The position numbers and the translations under genes are program-made. The notes under the pieces were generated by a model, which worked only from the letters and a program-made list of their open reading frames with translations, was not told the DNA's origin and did no database searches. Shown here one piece after another: positions 7,333-17,445 of a stretch of 37,640 nucleotides of DNA (its first letter is position 1; each line of letters begins with the position of its first letter). Source of the DNA: an uncultured beta proteobacterium (GTDB lineage Bacteria; Pseudomonadota; Gammaproteobacteria; Burkholderiales; Burkholderiaceae_C); assembly GCA_903844215.1 (NCBI GenBank), contig CAIMSP010000127.1, positions 1 through 37,640 of the forward strand. The letters are read 5' to 3'.

Positions 7333-7887
7333 ATGAAATCGAAAGCACAATTTTTCGGCCTCTGCGCCGCCTGGAGTCTGGCGCTGCTGGGCTCGACTGC
7401 CCAGGCCGCTTTGCCGGTGGGTGCGAGCGCTCCGGACTTCACGACCGAGGCCGCACTCGGCGGCAAGGAGTTCAAGTTCTCTTTGGCGCAGGCCTTGGCC
7501 AAGGGGCCGGTGGTGCTGTATTTTTACCCCAAGGCCTTCACCTCGGGTTGCACCATCGAGGCGCATGATTTTGCCGAGGCGACGCCCAAGTTCAACGCCC
7601 TGGGCGCCACCGTCGTAGGCATCTCCAACGACAGCATCGAGACCTTGAAGAAGTTCTCGGTGGAGGCCTGTCGCGATCAGTTTGCCGTGGCCGCGGACAG
7701 CGGCGCGCGCATCATGAAGCAGTACGACGCGGCACTCTGGGTCAAGCCCGACATGGCGGACCGCATTTCCTACGTGATCGGCCCCAACGGCAAACTGCTC
7801 TACGTCTATTCCAGCCTGAGCCCGGAGCAGCATGTGCAGAACACGCTCAAGGCGGTCCAGGCGTGGCGCGCCGCCTTGCCGCGCTGA
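7333..7887 (+). CDS. Exported peroxiredoxin (AhpC/TSA, BCP-like)
   Basis: The 184-residue protein is a thioredoxin-fold peroxidase with a signal peptide (residues 1-26, ending STAQA), so it should act in the periplasm. The core is FYPKAFTSGCT (64-74), the PxxxTxxC active site with peroxidatic C73. C113 in EACRDQF is a candidate resolving cysteine. VIGPNGKLLYVY is the usual late strand of the family. It would reduce hydrogen peroxide or organic peroxides using an unidentified periplasmic thiol donor. AGGAG at 7322-7326 is well placed before the ATG at 7333; the frame is open upstream but that part is not coding-like. It stands alone, convergent with the chemotaxis gene. Confidence 0.88.
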   Translation: MKSKAQFFGLCAAWSLALLGSTAQAALPVGASAPDFTTEAALGGKEFKFSLAQALAKGPVVLYFYPKAFTSGCTIEAHDFAEATPKFNALGATVVGISNDSIETLKKFSVEACRDQFAVAADSGARIMKQYDAALWVKPDMADRISYVIGPNGKLLYVYSSLSPEQHVQNTLKAVQAWRAALPR

Positions 7888-7902
7888 GCTTGGCGCTAAG
7901 GA

Positions 7903-10005
7903 TCAGAAGCTTTCCCAATCGTCCCCAGGCGCTGCGGCAGGAGCGAGCGGCGCGGCGATGGCTGCAGGTTTGGATTTGGGCATGGGTGCCCCGGCGCCCA
8001 GTTTGCGCGGCGGCGGCGCGGCCATGGCGGGACGGCTCGGTGCGCGCGCCGCAGGGCGGCGCGACGCGACGCTGGGTGCCCCCGTCAACTTGAACACCGC
8101 CACGGTTTGCACCAACTCCTGCGCCTGCGACTTCAGGCTGGTGGCGGCGGCGGCCATTTCTTCCACCAGTGCGGCGTTTTGCTGCGTCACCTGATCCATC
8201 TGCGTCACGGCTTCGCCGACCTGGGACACGCCCAGACTCTGCTCGTTGCTGGCCGCGCTGATCTCGCCCATGATGGCGGTCACGCGGCGGATGCTGTTGA
8301 CCACTTCGGTCATGGTCGCGCCCGCGTTGTCCACCAGCGTCGTGCCATGCTCGACGCGCTCCACGCTGGCGCTGATGAGTGACTTGATCTCCTTGGCCGC
8401 CTCGGCCGAGCGCCCGGCCAGGCTGCGCACCTCGCTGGCCACGACGGCAAAGCCGCGACCCTGCTCGCCGGCGCGCGCCGCCTCGACGGCCGCGTTCAGC
8501 GCCAGGATATTGGTCTGAAAGGCGATGCCGTCGATCACCTGGATGATGTCGGAGATCCTGCGTGAACTCTCGTTGATGCCCTTCATCGTGTCCACCACCT
8601 GCGCCACCACGTCGCCGCCCTTGATGGCGACGGTGGAGGCGTTCATCGCCAGCTGATTCGCCTGGCGCGCGCTGTCGGCGTTTTGTTTGACGGTGGCGCT
8701 GAGCTGCTCCATCGAGGCGGCGGTTTGCTCCAATGCGCTGGCTTGGCTCTCGGTGCGCGACGACAGATCGTGGTTGCCGGCGGCGATTTGTGCGCTGGCT
8801 GTGGCCACGCCTTCGGAACCCTGGCGCACGCTGGCAACCACGCTCGAGAGGTGGTCGCGCATTTGGGCCAGCGCCTGCATCAGCTGTCCCAGTTCGTTGC
8901 TGCCCTGGACTCGGACCTCGACCGTCAAATTGCCTTCGGCCACGGCGCTGGCCACGCTCACGGCCTGCGCCACCGGTCCGGTGATGCTGCGCACAAAGGC
9001 CACGGCCAGGCCCAGCGCCGCCGCCAGTCCGGTGAGCAGCAGCACCAGCACCATGATTTCAGCGCGCTGCAAGGAGTCCACGCGCGCGTTCAGCGCTTCG
9101 GTCAGGCTTTTCATGGCCAGCGCGTTGAACTCGTACAGGCCGTCGATGGTGCGCGTGAACTCGTCAAAGTACTCGGCCGCGGGATGCTTGATCTCGGTGG
9201 CACTGATGAGCACCTGATCGGCCAGTGCCAGCGCCTTTTCGGCCGCAGCCAGGCTGGCTTGGGCACGCGCGCCCAGGGCGGCCTTCATGTCGGCGTTGAT
9301 GTCGGTGGCGCGCTGCAGATTGCGCAGCATCTCGCCCCGGACTTCCGTGGCGCGCTTGCTCAAGGCCTGCAGCGTGGCGCGGCCTTCGGGCGGCAACGCG
9401 GCCTGGGTCAGGTAGGTCGAACCCTGGGCGCGCATGACGCCCAGGTTTTCCGCGAGCCAGGGAAGATTCACCAGCGAGGCCTGAATCATGAAATAGACGT
9501 CGGCGTCCGGGTCCAGCGACAGGCCAAATTCGCTCAACAACTCTTCGTTGAGCGTGAGCAGTCCGCCGATCAACTGGGTGTGGAGTTTGGTGCTTTCCGG
9601 CGCCTTGATCTGGGCCCCGGCAATGCGCGGCTCCAGGGATGACCAGCGCTGCTTGAGTTCGCTCCATGAATTCAGCATGCTGGACGAAGCGCCCGCCGCC
9701 TTGAGCGCGCTGTCGAAGGCGTCCATGGACTTGAGCACCTGATCGCGCATGGCGGGGCGTCGGGCGGCCAGGGTTTCGTTGCCGCTGAGCGCGCCGGCCG
9801 ACATGCCGCGATGCGTTTGCGTGAGCTGCACCACCTTGTTCAGCGCCACCACCGCAGCGCTGGCGCGAGACTCGAGTTGGGCGACGCTGACTTGCGCTGA
9901 AACCGCCTTGAAGTACATGCCCGTGGGCACCACCACCATGACCAGGGCGATCAGGCCCAGGATGAGAAATTTCTGTGCGAGGCTCAGGCGGTGCAAGAGT
10001 GCCAT
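7903..10005 (-). CDS. Methyl-accepting chemotaxis protein
   Basis: This 700-residue inner-membrane receptor transmits a periplasmic signal to CheA/CheW. TM1 lies at about residues 12-33 and TM2 at about 315-340, leaving a periplasmic domain near 280 residues, larger than a four-helix Tar-type bundle. [14 protein letters not shown] in its N-terminal part resembles the start of a nitrate/nitrite-sensing (NIT-like) domain, but this is weak. HAMP follows TM2 ([11 protein letters not shown]). The signalling hairpin tip reads [20 protein letters not shown]. The tail ends in WESF, a version of the CheR/CheB docking pentapeptide, after an Ala/Pro-rich linker. ATG at 10005 follows AAGGAGA. No che gene is nearby; the ligand is unknown. 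Confidence 0.93.
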   Translation of the reverse strand: MALLHRLSLAQKFLILGLIALVMVVVPTGMYFKAVSAQVSVAQLESRASAAVVALNKVVQLTQTHRGMSAGALSGNETLAARRPAMRDQVLKSMDAFDSALKAAGASSSMLNSWSELKQRWSSLEPRIAGAQIKAPESTKLHTQLIGGLLTLNEELLSEFGLSLDPDADVYFMIQASLVNLPWLAENLGVMRAQGSTYLTQAALPPEGRATLQALSKRATEVRGEMLRNLQRATDINADMKAALGARAQASLAAAEKALALADQVLISATEIKHPAAEYFDEFTRTIDGLYEFNALAMKSLTEALNARVDSLQRAEIMVLVLLLTGLAAALGLAVAFVRSITGPVAQAVSVASAVAEGNLTVEVRVQGSNELGQLMQALAQMRDHLSSVVASVRQGSEGVATASAQIAAGNHDLSSRTESQASALEQTAASMEQLSATVKQNADSARQANQLAMNASTVAIKGGDVVAQVVDTMKGINESSRRISDIIQVIDGIAFQTNILALNAAVEAARAGEQGRGFAVVASEVRSLAGRSAEAAKEIKSLISASVERVEHGTTLVDNAGATMTEVVNSIRRVTAIMGEISAASNEQSLGVSQVGEAVTQMDQVTQQNAALVEEMAAAATSLKSQAQELVQTVAVFKLTGAPSVASRRPAARAPSRPAMAAPPPRKLGAGAPMPKSKPAAIAAPLAPAAAPGDDWESF

Positions 10006-10099
10006 GGGGTGTCTCCTTGAGTTTATGAATGCATGCTAGCAGGTATGCGGCTCTGAAATCGAGCACAAGCGTGGCGTGCAACGGGGCAAAAGACCGGCC

Positions 10100-11032
10100 T
10101 TAGAGGGCCGCTCGCGCATCCCGTCGCGCCAGCCGCGACAACAGGTAGTCCACTTCGGCGCGGGCCGTGGACGACAGGGCCGCAGCGGGCTTGCGCTGGG
10201 CTTCGCTGCTCAGGATGCCGCGGCGCATCAGCAGGTACTTTCGCACCGCCAAGCCAATGCCGGGTTGTTGCTCGTAGCGCAGCAGCGGCAGATGGGCATC
10301 GAACAGATCGTGGGCGGCGTCGCGCGCGCCTGCCGCGTTGTGGCGCACCACGTCCACCAACATGTCGGGGAAGGCGTAGCCGGTCATCGCACCGTCGGCG
10401 CCGCGCTCGCCCTCGAAGTCCAGGAACAGCCCGCCGTTGCCGCACAGGATGCTGATATGGCGCATCGTGCCCTCGGCCTCGAAGCGGCGCAGCGCGGAGA
10501 TTTTCTCCAGCCCCGGCCAGTCCTCGTGCTTGAGCATCACGCACGAGGCGTGGGCCTGAACGATGCTGCGGATCACGCCCGGCGTCATCTGCACGCTGAA
10601 GGTGAGCGGGTAGTCCTGCAGCACGAAGGGCACGTCCGCACCGATGGCCTGCACGGCCTGCGCGTAATAGCCGGTGATCTGCTCGTCGGTGCGCAAGCTG
10701 TTGGGGGGCGCGATCATCACACCGGCGGCACCGGCGGCCATCACCTCGAGGGTGAGCGCGCGCATGGCGGCAAAGCCCGGCGCCGTCACGCCCACCACCA
10801 CCGGCACCGGCATGCGGGCGATCCAGCGGCGTGCGATCGCCAGGCTTTCGCCGGCGTCGAGTTTGGGCGCTTCGCCCATCTGGCCGAGCACCGTGATGCC
10901 GCTCACGCCGCAGGCCAGGTAGAAGTCCGCCATGCGGTCCAGTGACTCCAGGTCAACCCCGCCATCGGCATGAAACGCCGTCGGGGCGATGGGGAAGACG
11001 CCGCTGGCTTGTGCTGTGAGTGTTTGCATCAT
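10100..11032 (-). CDS. DapA-family aldolase/lyase
   Basis: The 310-residue protein is a class I aldolase-type TIM barrel of the dihydrodipicolinate synthase/N-acetylneuraminate lyase family. LGQMGEAPKLDAGE (49-62) is the family's GxxGE substrate loop, Y141 (LQDYP) is the catalytic Tyr and K168 (VMLKHEDWPG) the Schiff-base Lys. It is unlikely to be the lysine-pathway DapA: the loop reads GQMGE rather than GTTGE and the setting is catabolic. It is divergent from the aminotransferase/polyamine-transporter operon and may act in the same pathway on a keto acid product. The start (ATG at 11032 or 11029) lacks a clear Shine-Dalgarno and lies 5 nt after the stop of the SDR stump, so re-initiation is possible. 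Confidence 0.82.
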   Translation of the reverse strand: MMQTLTAQASGVFPIAPTAFHADGGVDLESLDRMADFYLACGVSGITVLGQMGEAPKLDAGESLAIARRWIARMPVPVVVGVTAPGFAAMRALTLEVMAAGAAGVMIAPPNSLRTDEQITGYYAQAVQAIGADVPFVLQDYPLTFSVQMTPGVIRSIVQAHASCVMLKHEDWPGLEKISALRRFEAEGTMRHISILCGNGGLFLDFEGERGADGAMTGYAFPDMLVDVVRHNAAGARDAAHDLFDAHLPLLRYEQQPGIGLAVRKYLLMRRGILSSEAQRKPAAALSSTARAEVDYLLSRLARRDARAAL

Positions 11033-11037
11033 GATGT

Positions 11038-11103
11038 TTAACGTGTTTGCGCCAGGGCAAGACCCATGCCGTGACTGGCGCCGGTGACGATGGCTGTTTT
11101 CAT
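11038..11103 (-). pseudogene. 5' stump of a short-chain dehydrogenase gene (21 codons)
   Basis: The ATG at 11103 opens a 21-codon frame that reads MKTAIVTGASHGMG and a few more residues, then TAA at 11040-11038. This is the start of an SDR-family Rossmann fold: a first beta strand followed by the TGxxxGxG cofactor loop. The rest of the gene is absent; the DapA-family gene begins 5 nt later. The simplest reading is a deletion that fused the SDR gene's start region to the DapA-family gene, leaving the stump as a leader peptide. The motif is direct evidence; the deletion is inferred. Confidence 0.6.
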
Positions 11104-11184
11104 TTCCACTATGGGTTTTCACTACTTCGATTGGTTTGACAAGCCATTAAACTGCATTCACTCAAACCAGGGCTTGACGCAGGA

Positions 11185-12599
11185 ATGGCCACTCAGCCGA
11201 CGCGCGCCACAAAAAAAGCGATGAACGATAGCCGACCCCCCCTGTCATCAGCGGGCCAAAGCGATGTCAGGCATCACCTGCATCCCTACACGCAACTTCG
11301 CCAACTTGAAAAAGAAGGCCCCCTGGTGATCGTGCGCGGCGACGGCGTGCAGGTGTTCGATGAAAACGGCAAGGCCTACATCGAGGGGATGGCGGGACTG
11401 TGGTGCGCATCCCTGGGCTTTTCCGAGCAGCGTCTGGTTGACGCGGCCCAGCGCCAGATGGCCACGCTGCCCTACTACCACTCGTTTTCGGGCAAGGTGC
11501 CGGGCCCGGTGCCGGCGCTGGTCGAGGCGCTGATCAAGTGGGCGCCGGTGCCGATGGCGCGCGTGCTGTTTGCCAACTCGGGCTCCGAGTCGAACGACAC
11601 CGCGTTCAAACTCGTGCGCTACTACAACAACGCCAAGGGCCGACCGCTCAAGAAGAAGATCATCGCCCGCAACAAGGGCTACCACGGCGTCACGCTGGCC
11701 ACGGCGTCGCTTTCGGGGCTGGCTACCATGCACCAGCACTTTGACCTGCCGATGGCGGGGGTGGTGCGGGTCAGTTGTCCGCACCGGTATCAGTTCGGTT
11801 TGCCCGGTGAGACCGAGGCCCAGTTTGTCGCTCGGCTGGCGCAGGAACTCGAAGACACGATCCTGCGCGAAGGCCCTGAAACCGTGGCTGCCTTCATCGC
11901 CGAGCCGGTGCAGGGCGCGGGCGGCGTGATCATTCCGCCGCCGGGTTACTTTGAAGCAGTGCAGGCCATTCTGAAAAAGTACGACATCCTGTTTTTGGTG
12001 GACGAAGTCATCACCGGTTTTGGCCGTTTGGGCCAGGCTTTCGGGACCCAGGTCTTTGACTTGAAACCCGACATGCTCACCGTGGCCAAGATGCTGACCT
12101 CGGCCTATGTGCCGATGTCGGCCCTGTACCTCACGGACGAGATCTACCAGACGATTGCCGATGCGAGCGCCGCCATCGGCGTCTTTGGCCACGGCTACAC
12201 CTACAGCGGCCACCCCTTGGCCTGCGCGGTGGCGCTGGAGACGCTGCGCATCTACGAAGCCGACCAGGTCATCGCTCGTGTGCAGCAGGTCGCGCCGCGG
12301 CTGCAGCAGGGGCTGCGCCAGTTTGCCACGCATGCGCTGGTGGGCGAGGTGCGCGGCCTGGGCCTGATTGCCGCGCTGGAGTTGGCCCAGGATCCGGCGC
12401 AGCGCAAACCCTTCGACCCGCAGCGTGGCGTGGGCGCCTACTTCGTCACGCGCGCCCAGGCACATGGACTGATCGTGCGCGTGCTGGCGGGCGACGTGAT
12501 CGCCTTCGCGCCGCCGCTCATCATCACGGAGACGGAAATCGACACGCTGCTGGAGCGCGTGCAACTGGCCTTGGACGACACCCTGGCCTGGGTTCAAAC

Positions 12600-12609
<10 letters not shown>
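11185..12609 (+). CDS. Class III (omega) aminotransferase, PLP-dependent
   Basis: The 474-residue protein has the full fold-type I class III layout: NSGSESNDTAFKL (131-143) binds the PLP phosphate, D273 in LVDEVITGFGR contacts the pyridine nitrogen, and K302 in MLTVAKMLTS is the internal aldimine lysine. GLWCASLGFSE and GYHGVT are also as expected of the group that includes putrescine-pyruvate and beta-alanine-pyruvate aminotransferases. It should move the amino group of a terminal amine to pyruvate or 2-oxoglutarate. Its last 10 nt overlap the next gene, an ABC ATPase of polyamine type, so the transporter probably imports the substrate. Start at 11185 or the ATG at 11221; neither has a strong Shine-Dalgarno. 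Confidence 0.9.
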
Positions 12610-13688
<1,079 letters not shown>

Positions 13689-13719
13689 TGGTCTGGTATT
13701 TCAACAAAGGAGATCGAAT

Positions 13720-14769
13720 ATGAAAAAACATCTGTTGCCGGTGCTCGCAGGAGCGGTTGCCCTGGTGGGCATGTTGGGACAAGCGCAGGCGCAGTCGCGC
13801 GACCTGAACGTCGTGTCCTGGGGCGGCGCCTACCAGGATGGGCAAAAGGAGGTGTTCTTCAAACCCTTCAACGCCACTGGAACCAAGCTCACCGACGAAG
13901 CCTGGGACGGCGGCGTGGGCGTGCTGCGCACCAAGATCAAGGGCGGCAACAGCACCTGGGACGTGGTGCAGGTGGAGGCGGATGAACTGGAAGTGGGTTG
14001 CGATGAAGGCCTGTATGAGAAGCTTGATGTCAGCAAAATCGGGGGCGCCGCACGCTACCTGCCGGGCACCGTGCACACCTGCGGCGTGGGCGCCATCATC
14101 TACAACCTGGTGCTGGCCTATGACGGCGACAAGCTCAAGTCCGCTCCCAATGGTTGGGCCGACTTCTTTGACAGCAAGAAATTCCCGGGCAAACGCTCCA
14201 TCCGCAATGGCGCCAAGTGGAACCTGGAAGTGGCGCTGATCGCCGACGGCGTGCCGGCCAAAGACGTGTACAAGGTATTGCGCACGGCCGACGGCGTGGA
14301 GCGCGCGTTCAAGAAGCTCGACAGCATCAAGTCCGATCTGGTGTTCTGGAAGAGCGGCGCGCAGCCGCCGCAGATGCTGGCCGCAGGCGACGTGCTCATG
14401 ACCACGGCCTACAACGGCCGCATCACGGCGGCCAACGAGAAGGACAAGAAGAACTTCAAGATGGTGTGGAAGGACACGCCGTACACCATGGACAGCTGGG
14501 TCATCATGAAGGGCACGCCGCAAAAGGCCAACGCCGAGAAGCTGGTGGAGTTCATGGGGCGCCCCGAGAACCAGGCCAAGCTGCCCAAGTTCGTGCGCTA
14601 CGGCGTGACCGCCGCCGCCGCCGCGCCGCTGATCGACAAGTCGCTGGTGGCCGACCTGCCGACGAACCCGGACATCCTGAAACTCGCGTTTGCCGAGGAC
14701 GTGAAGTTCTGGATCGACAACGGCGACAAGCTGGCCGAGCGCTGGACCAAGTGGGTCGGCACCAAGTGA
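13720..14769 (+). CDS. Periplasmic binding protein of the polyamine-type importer (PotD-like)
   Basis: The 349-residue protein starts with a signal peptide (MKKHLLPVLAGAVALVGMLG, cleavage after QAQA near residue 25) and belongs to the PotD/PotF-like solute-binding proteins (SBP_bac). LNVVSWGGAYQDGQ is the typical first strand; WDVVQVEADELEVGCDEGL and TMDSWVIMKGTPQKANAEKLVEFM are the hinge and C-lobe regions. It captures the substrate for the two permeases. The ATG at 13720 is supported by AAAGGAGAT at 13706-13714. Two Cys (in VGCDEG and HTCGVG) may form a disulfide. The binding-pocket acids cannot be matched to PotD confidently, so the ligand remains open. Confidence 0.9.
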   Translation: MKKHLLPVLAGAVALVGMLGQAQAQSRDLNVVSWGGAYQDGQKEVFFKPFNATGTKLTDEAWDGGVGVLRTKIKGGNSTWDVVQVEADELEVGCDEGLYEKLDVSKIGGAARYLPGTVHTCGVGAIIYNLVLAYDGDKLKSAPNGWADFFDSKKFPGKRSIRNGAKWNLEVALIADGVPAKDVYKVLRTADGVERAFKKLDSIKSDLVFWKSGAQPPQMLAAGDVLMTTAYNGRITAANEKDKKNFKMVWKDTPYTMDSWVIMKGTPQKANAEKLVEFMGRPENQAKLPKFVRYGVTAAAAAPLIDKSLVADLPTNPDILKLAFAEDVKFWIDNGDKLAERWTKWVGTK

Positions 14770-14808
14770 GTCGGGTCGAATCCGCGCTGATTTGCCATGA
14801 TGAATGCG

Positions 14809-14864
14809 CCCTCATCCCGCCCCTCTCCCGCGCGCGGGCGAGGGAGTCAGGGCTGGGGTGAGGG
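14809..14864. repeat. Nested palindromic intergenic repeat
   Basis: An inner 24-bp palindrome with one mismatch (arms 14821-14832 and 14833-14844, CCCTCTCCCGCG and CGCGGGCGAGGG) sits inside outer arms CCCTCA (14809-14814) and TGAGGG (14859-14864). The text resembles a widespread dispersed intergenic repeat of proteobacteria containing CTCTCCC and GGGAG. It lies between the binding-protein gene and the first permease. Its hairpin could attenuate transcription or stabilise the upstream mRNA, so that binding protein exceeds permease. The right outer arm also supplies the Shine-Dalgarno-like GAGGGG of the permease. Confidence 0.6.
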
Positions 14865-14867
14865 GCT

Positions 14868-16058
14868 GTGATCCAGACCATGCTGAGTTCGCGCCGCGCT
14901 GCCCTACTCGCACCCCTGACCGGGTTCTTGCTGGTGTTCTTCGTCGCGCCCCTGGTCTGGCTCTTGTCGCTGGCGGTGCGCGAGGCCGAAGTGCCGCGCG
15001 CGCTGCCGCGCACCTTGGCGGCCCTGCAAAGCTGGCACGGCGGCGAGGCCTTGCCGCCCGCAGTGTTTGCCGCCATGGCCCAGGATTTGCCCGAGGCCCG
15101 AGCCGCCAGCACGCTTGCGGACGCGGCCCGGCGCCTGAACTATGAAGTGGGCGGCGTGCGCAGCACCCTGATGCGTGCCGCCCGTGAGTTGTCGTCGGCC
15201 CCGGCTGGCGTGGCGCTGGACGCCGACTTTTTTGCCAGCGTGGACCCGACGCTGGTGAGCCCCGAATTCTTTCTCGCGGTGCAGCGCGCACGCGGCCCGG
15301 TCTCGGGCTATTACCTGCTGGCTGCGTTCGACTTGGTGCGCAACGCCCGGGGCGAGATCGAGCTCGCTTCGGAGACGAATCGGATCTATCTGGACGTGCT
15401 GCTGCGCACGCTGAAGATCAGCGCCAGCGTGACCGCGCTGTGCCTGCTGCTGGGTTTTCCGGTGGCCCTGCTGCTCACGCAGGTGAAGGCCAAGACGGCC
15501 GACTGGCTGATGATCCTGGTGCTGCTGCCGTTTTGGACTTCGCTCTTGGTGCGCACCGCCGCCTGGGTGGTGGTGCTGCAGCGCGAGGGCATGGTCAATA
15601 GCCTGCTGCTGCGCCTGGGGCTGATCGCCGAGCCGCTCACTCTCATCTACAACCGCACCGGCGTGCTGATTGCGATGACGCATGTGCTGCTGCCCTTCAT
15701 GATCCTGCCGCTGTACAGCGTGCTCAAGGGCATTCCGCCGCACTACATGCGCGCCGCAGCCAGCCTGGGCGCGCCCCCGGTGACGGCCTTTTTCCGGGTC
15801 TATCTGCCGCTGGCGGCGCCCGCGATGGTGGCGGGCTCGCTCATGGTCTTTATCCTGGCCATGGGCTACTACATCACGCCGGCGCTGGTGGGTGGCGGCT
15901 CGGATCAGATGCTGTCGTATTTTGTCGCCACCTACACCACCGACACCGGCAACTGGGGCCTGGCCTCGGCGCTGGGGTTGATGATGCTGCTCACGACCTT
16001 TGTGCTGTACGGACTGGCGCACAAGCTCTCGGGCGGGCGCGCCATGTCCATGGGTTGA
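14868..16058 (+). CDS. Polyamine-type ABC permease 1 (PotB-like)
   Basis: This inner-membrane permease of 396 residues carries the binding-protein-dependent transport domain. After a first membrane segment (about 13-37) there is an unusually long periplasmic stretch (about 38-175), which accounts for its size over the roughly 280 residues of E. coli PotB; a subgroup of PotB-like permeases has such an insert. The core follows, with the EAA-type coupling loop at YMRAAASLGAPPVTAFFRVYLPLAAP (about 295-320). The GTG at 14868 has GAGGGG just upstream; an ATG at 14880 is also possible. It is separated from the second permease by 1 nt. It pairs with that subunit to form the translocation channel. Confidence 0.87.
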   Translation: MIQTMLSSRRAALLAPLTGFLLVFFVAPLVWLLSLAVREAEVPRALPRTLAALQSWHGGEALPPAVFAAMAQDLPEARAASTLADAARRLNYEVGGVRSTLMRAARELSSAPAGVALDADFFASVDPTLVSPEFFLAVQRARGPVSGYYLLAAFDLVRNARGEIELASETNRIYLDVLLRTLKISASVTALCLLLGFPVALLLTQVKAKTADWLMILVLLPFWTSLLVRTAAWVVVLQREGMVNSLLLRLGLIAEPLTLIYNRTGVLIAMTHVLLPFMILPLYSVLKGIPPHYMRAAASLGAPPVTAFFRVYLPLAAPAMVAGSLMVFILAMGYYITPALVGGGSDQMLSYFVATYTTDTGNWGLASALGLMMLLTTFVLYGLAHKLSGGRAMSMG

Positions 16059-16059
16059 T

Positions 16060-16869
16060 ATGCAGCGTTTCAAATTTCCCTGGAGGCTGCTTTACTGGCT
16101 GCTCTGCGCCGCCGTGTTTGCCTTTTTGCTGGTGCCGATCGCGGCCATCATTCCGCTGTCGTTCTCCAGCGGCTCCTTCCTGACCTACCCGCTGCCCGGC
16201 CTCTCGCTGCGCTGGTATCAGGAGGTGTTCGAAGGCGAAAAATGGCTCAAGGCCCTGGGCAACTCGCTCTATGTGGGGCTGGTGGCGAGCGCGATCTCGG
16301 TGTTGCTCGGCACGCTGGCCTCGCTCGGTCTGATGCGGCGCCGGGCCTGGTGGAGCGAGGCGCTCAAACTGCTGCTGCTGTCGCCGATGATCGTTCCGGT
16401 GATCCTGATCTCGGTGGCGAGCTACTTCTTTCTGGCGCCGCTGTCGCTCACCAGCAGCTACACCGGGCTGATCATCGCGCACACGGTGATCGCCGTGCCC
16501 TTCGTGGTGGTGCCGGTGCTGACCGCGTTGGAACTGATGGACCCGAATCTGGCGCGCGCGGCGGCCGCCTGCGGCGCCACGCCGGGCGTGAGCTTCATGC
16601 GCGTGACGCTTCCGGTCATCATGCCGGCCATGGCCTCGGGCGCGCTGTTTTCCTTTGCCGCTTCGTTTGACGATGTGGTGATCGCGCTGCTCATTGCCGG
16701 TCCCGATCAACGTACTTTGCCGCGCGAAATGTTTTCCGGCTTGCGCGACAGCATGACGCCGGCGCTGACGGCCGTGGCCACGCTGATGATTGTGTTCTCC
16801 ACCGGCCTGTTCCTGCTGATGCAGTCACTGCAGCGCCGTGGGCGCCGGGTGTTAAGGCGCGTCGCCTGA
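16060..16869 (+). CDS. Polyamine-type ABC permease 2 (PotC-like)
   Basis: The 269-residue protein is the second channel subunit, of usual PotC length with six membrane segments. The coupling loop reads NLARAAAACGATPGVSFMRVTLPVIMP (about 164-190). LPGLSLRWYQEVFEGEKWLKALGNSL near the start is characteristic of PotC-type permeases. The ATG at 16060 begins one base after the stop of permease 1, implying translational coupling. The 3' end overlaps the convergent trmL gene by 18 nt, so the transporter operon ends here without an obvious terminator. Confidence 0.9.
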   Translation: MQRFKFPWRLLYWLLCAAVFAFLLVPIAAIIPLSFSSGSFLTYPLPGLSLRWYQEVFEGEKWLKALGNSLYVGLVASAISVLLGTLASLGLMRRRAWWSEALKLLLLSPMIVPVILISVASYFFLAPLSLTSSYTGLIIAHTVIAVPFVVVPVLTALELMDPNLARAAAACGATPGVSFMRVTLPVIMPAMASGALFSFAASFDDVVIALLIAGPDQRTLPREMFSGLRDSMTPALTAVATLMIVFSTGLFLLMQSLQRRGRRVLRRVA

Positions 16870-17358
16870 GGCGCTTGGCCGACTGGCTTGGTCGGGCACA
16901 GCGAAACCGTTCTGGCGCCAGGCCTCGAACACCGTGACGGCCACGGCATTGGACAGGTTCAGGCTGCGCTGTCCGGGCCGCATCGGGAGCCGGAGCTGCT
17001 GTTCGGCGGCGATGAGGGCGCGCACTTCGGCTGCCAGCCCGCGCGTTTCGGAACCAAAGACCAGCCAGTCGCCCGGCGCAAACGCGACCTCGTGCACGCC
17101 CCGAACGGCGCGCGTGGTCAGGGCAAAGAGGCGCTGCGGCGCGGGTTGCTCGGCCTGCACAAAGGCGGCCCAATCGGCGTGGCGTTTCACCTGGGCGTAC
17201 TCGTGGTAATCCAGTCCGGCGCGCTTGAGCTGCTTGTCGTCCATGGAAAACCCCAGCGGCTCGATCAAATGCAGGCGGCAGCCGGTGTTGGCCGCGAGGC
17301 GGATGACGTTGCCGGTGTTGGGCGGGATTTCGGGCTGAACCAGGACGATGTGAAACAT
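16852..17358 (-). CDS. trmL: tRNA (cytidine/uridine-34-2'-O)-methyltransferase TrmL
   Basis: The protein of about 168 residues is a SPOUT-class methyltransferase that puts a 2'-O-methyl group on the wobble base of certain leucine tRNAs, in the cytoplasm. It begins MFHIVLVQPEIPPNTGNVIRL, near-diagnostic for TrmL. The knotted SAM site is formed by VFGSETRGL (about 103-111) and SLNLSNAVAVTVFEAWRQ (about 132-149). The ATG at 17358 is preferred to one five codons earlier because homologues start with MFHIV. The length is slightly over E. coli TrmL (157) owing to a C-terminal tail. It overlaps the permease gene tail to tail and is followed upstream by a comF-type gene on the same strand. Confidence 0.92.
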   Translation of the reverse strand: MFHIVLVQPEIPPNTGNVIRLAANTGCRLHLIEPLGFSMDDKQLKRAGLDYHEYAQVKRHADWAAFVQAEQPAPQRLFALTTRAVRGVHEVAFAPGDWLVFGSETRGLAAEVRALIAAEQQLRLPMRPGQRSLNLSNAVAVTVFEAWRQNGFAVPDQASRPSASGDAP

Positions 17359-17445
17359 GCTTGCATTTTGCACGTGCCCAGCGTGGGGGCACTTCGCCGC
17401 CGGGCCGCCCCAGAGCGAAGCGCCTTCGCATCAGGCGGCGGCCAA

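Noticed and set aside
11136-11141. TTGACA upstream of the aminotransferase as a -35 box
   Set aside because: No -10-like hexamer follows at 16-18 nt; single hexamers like this occur by chance.
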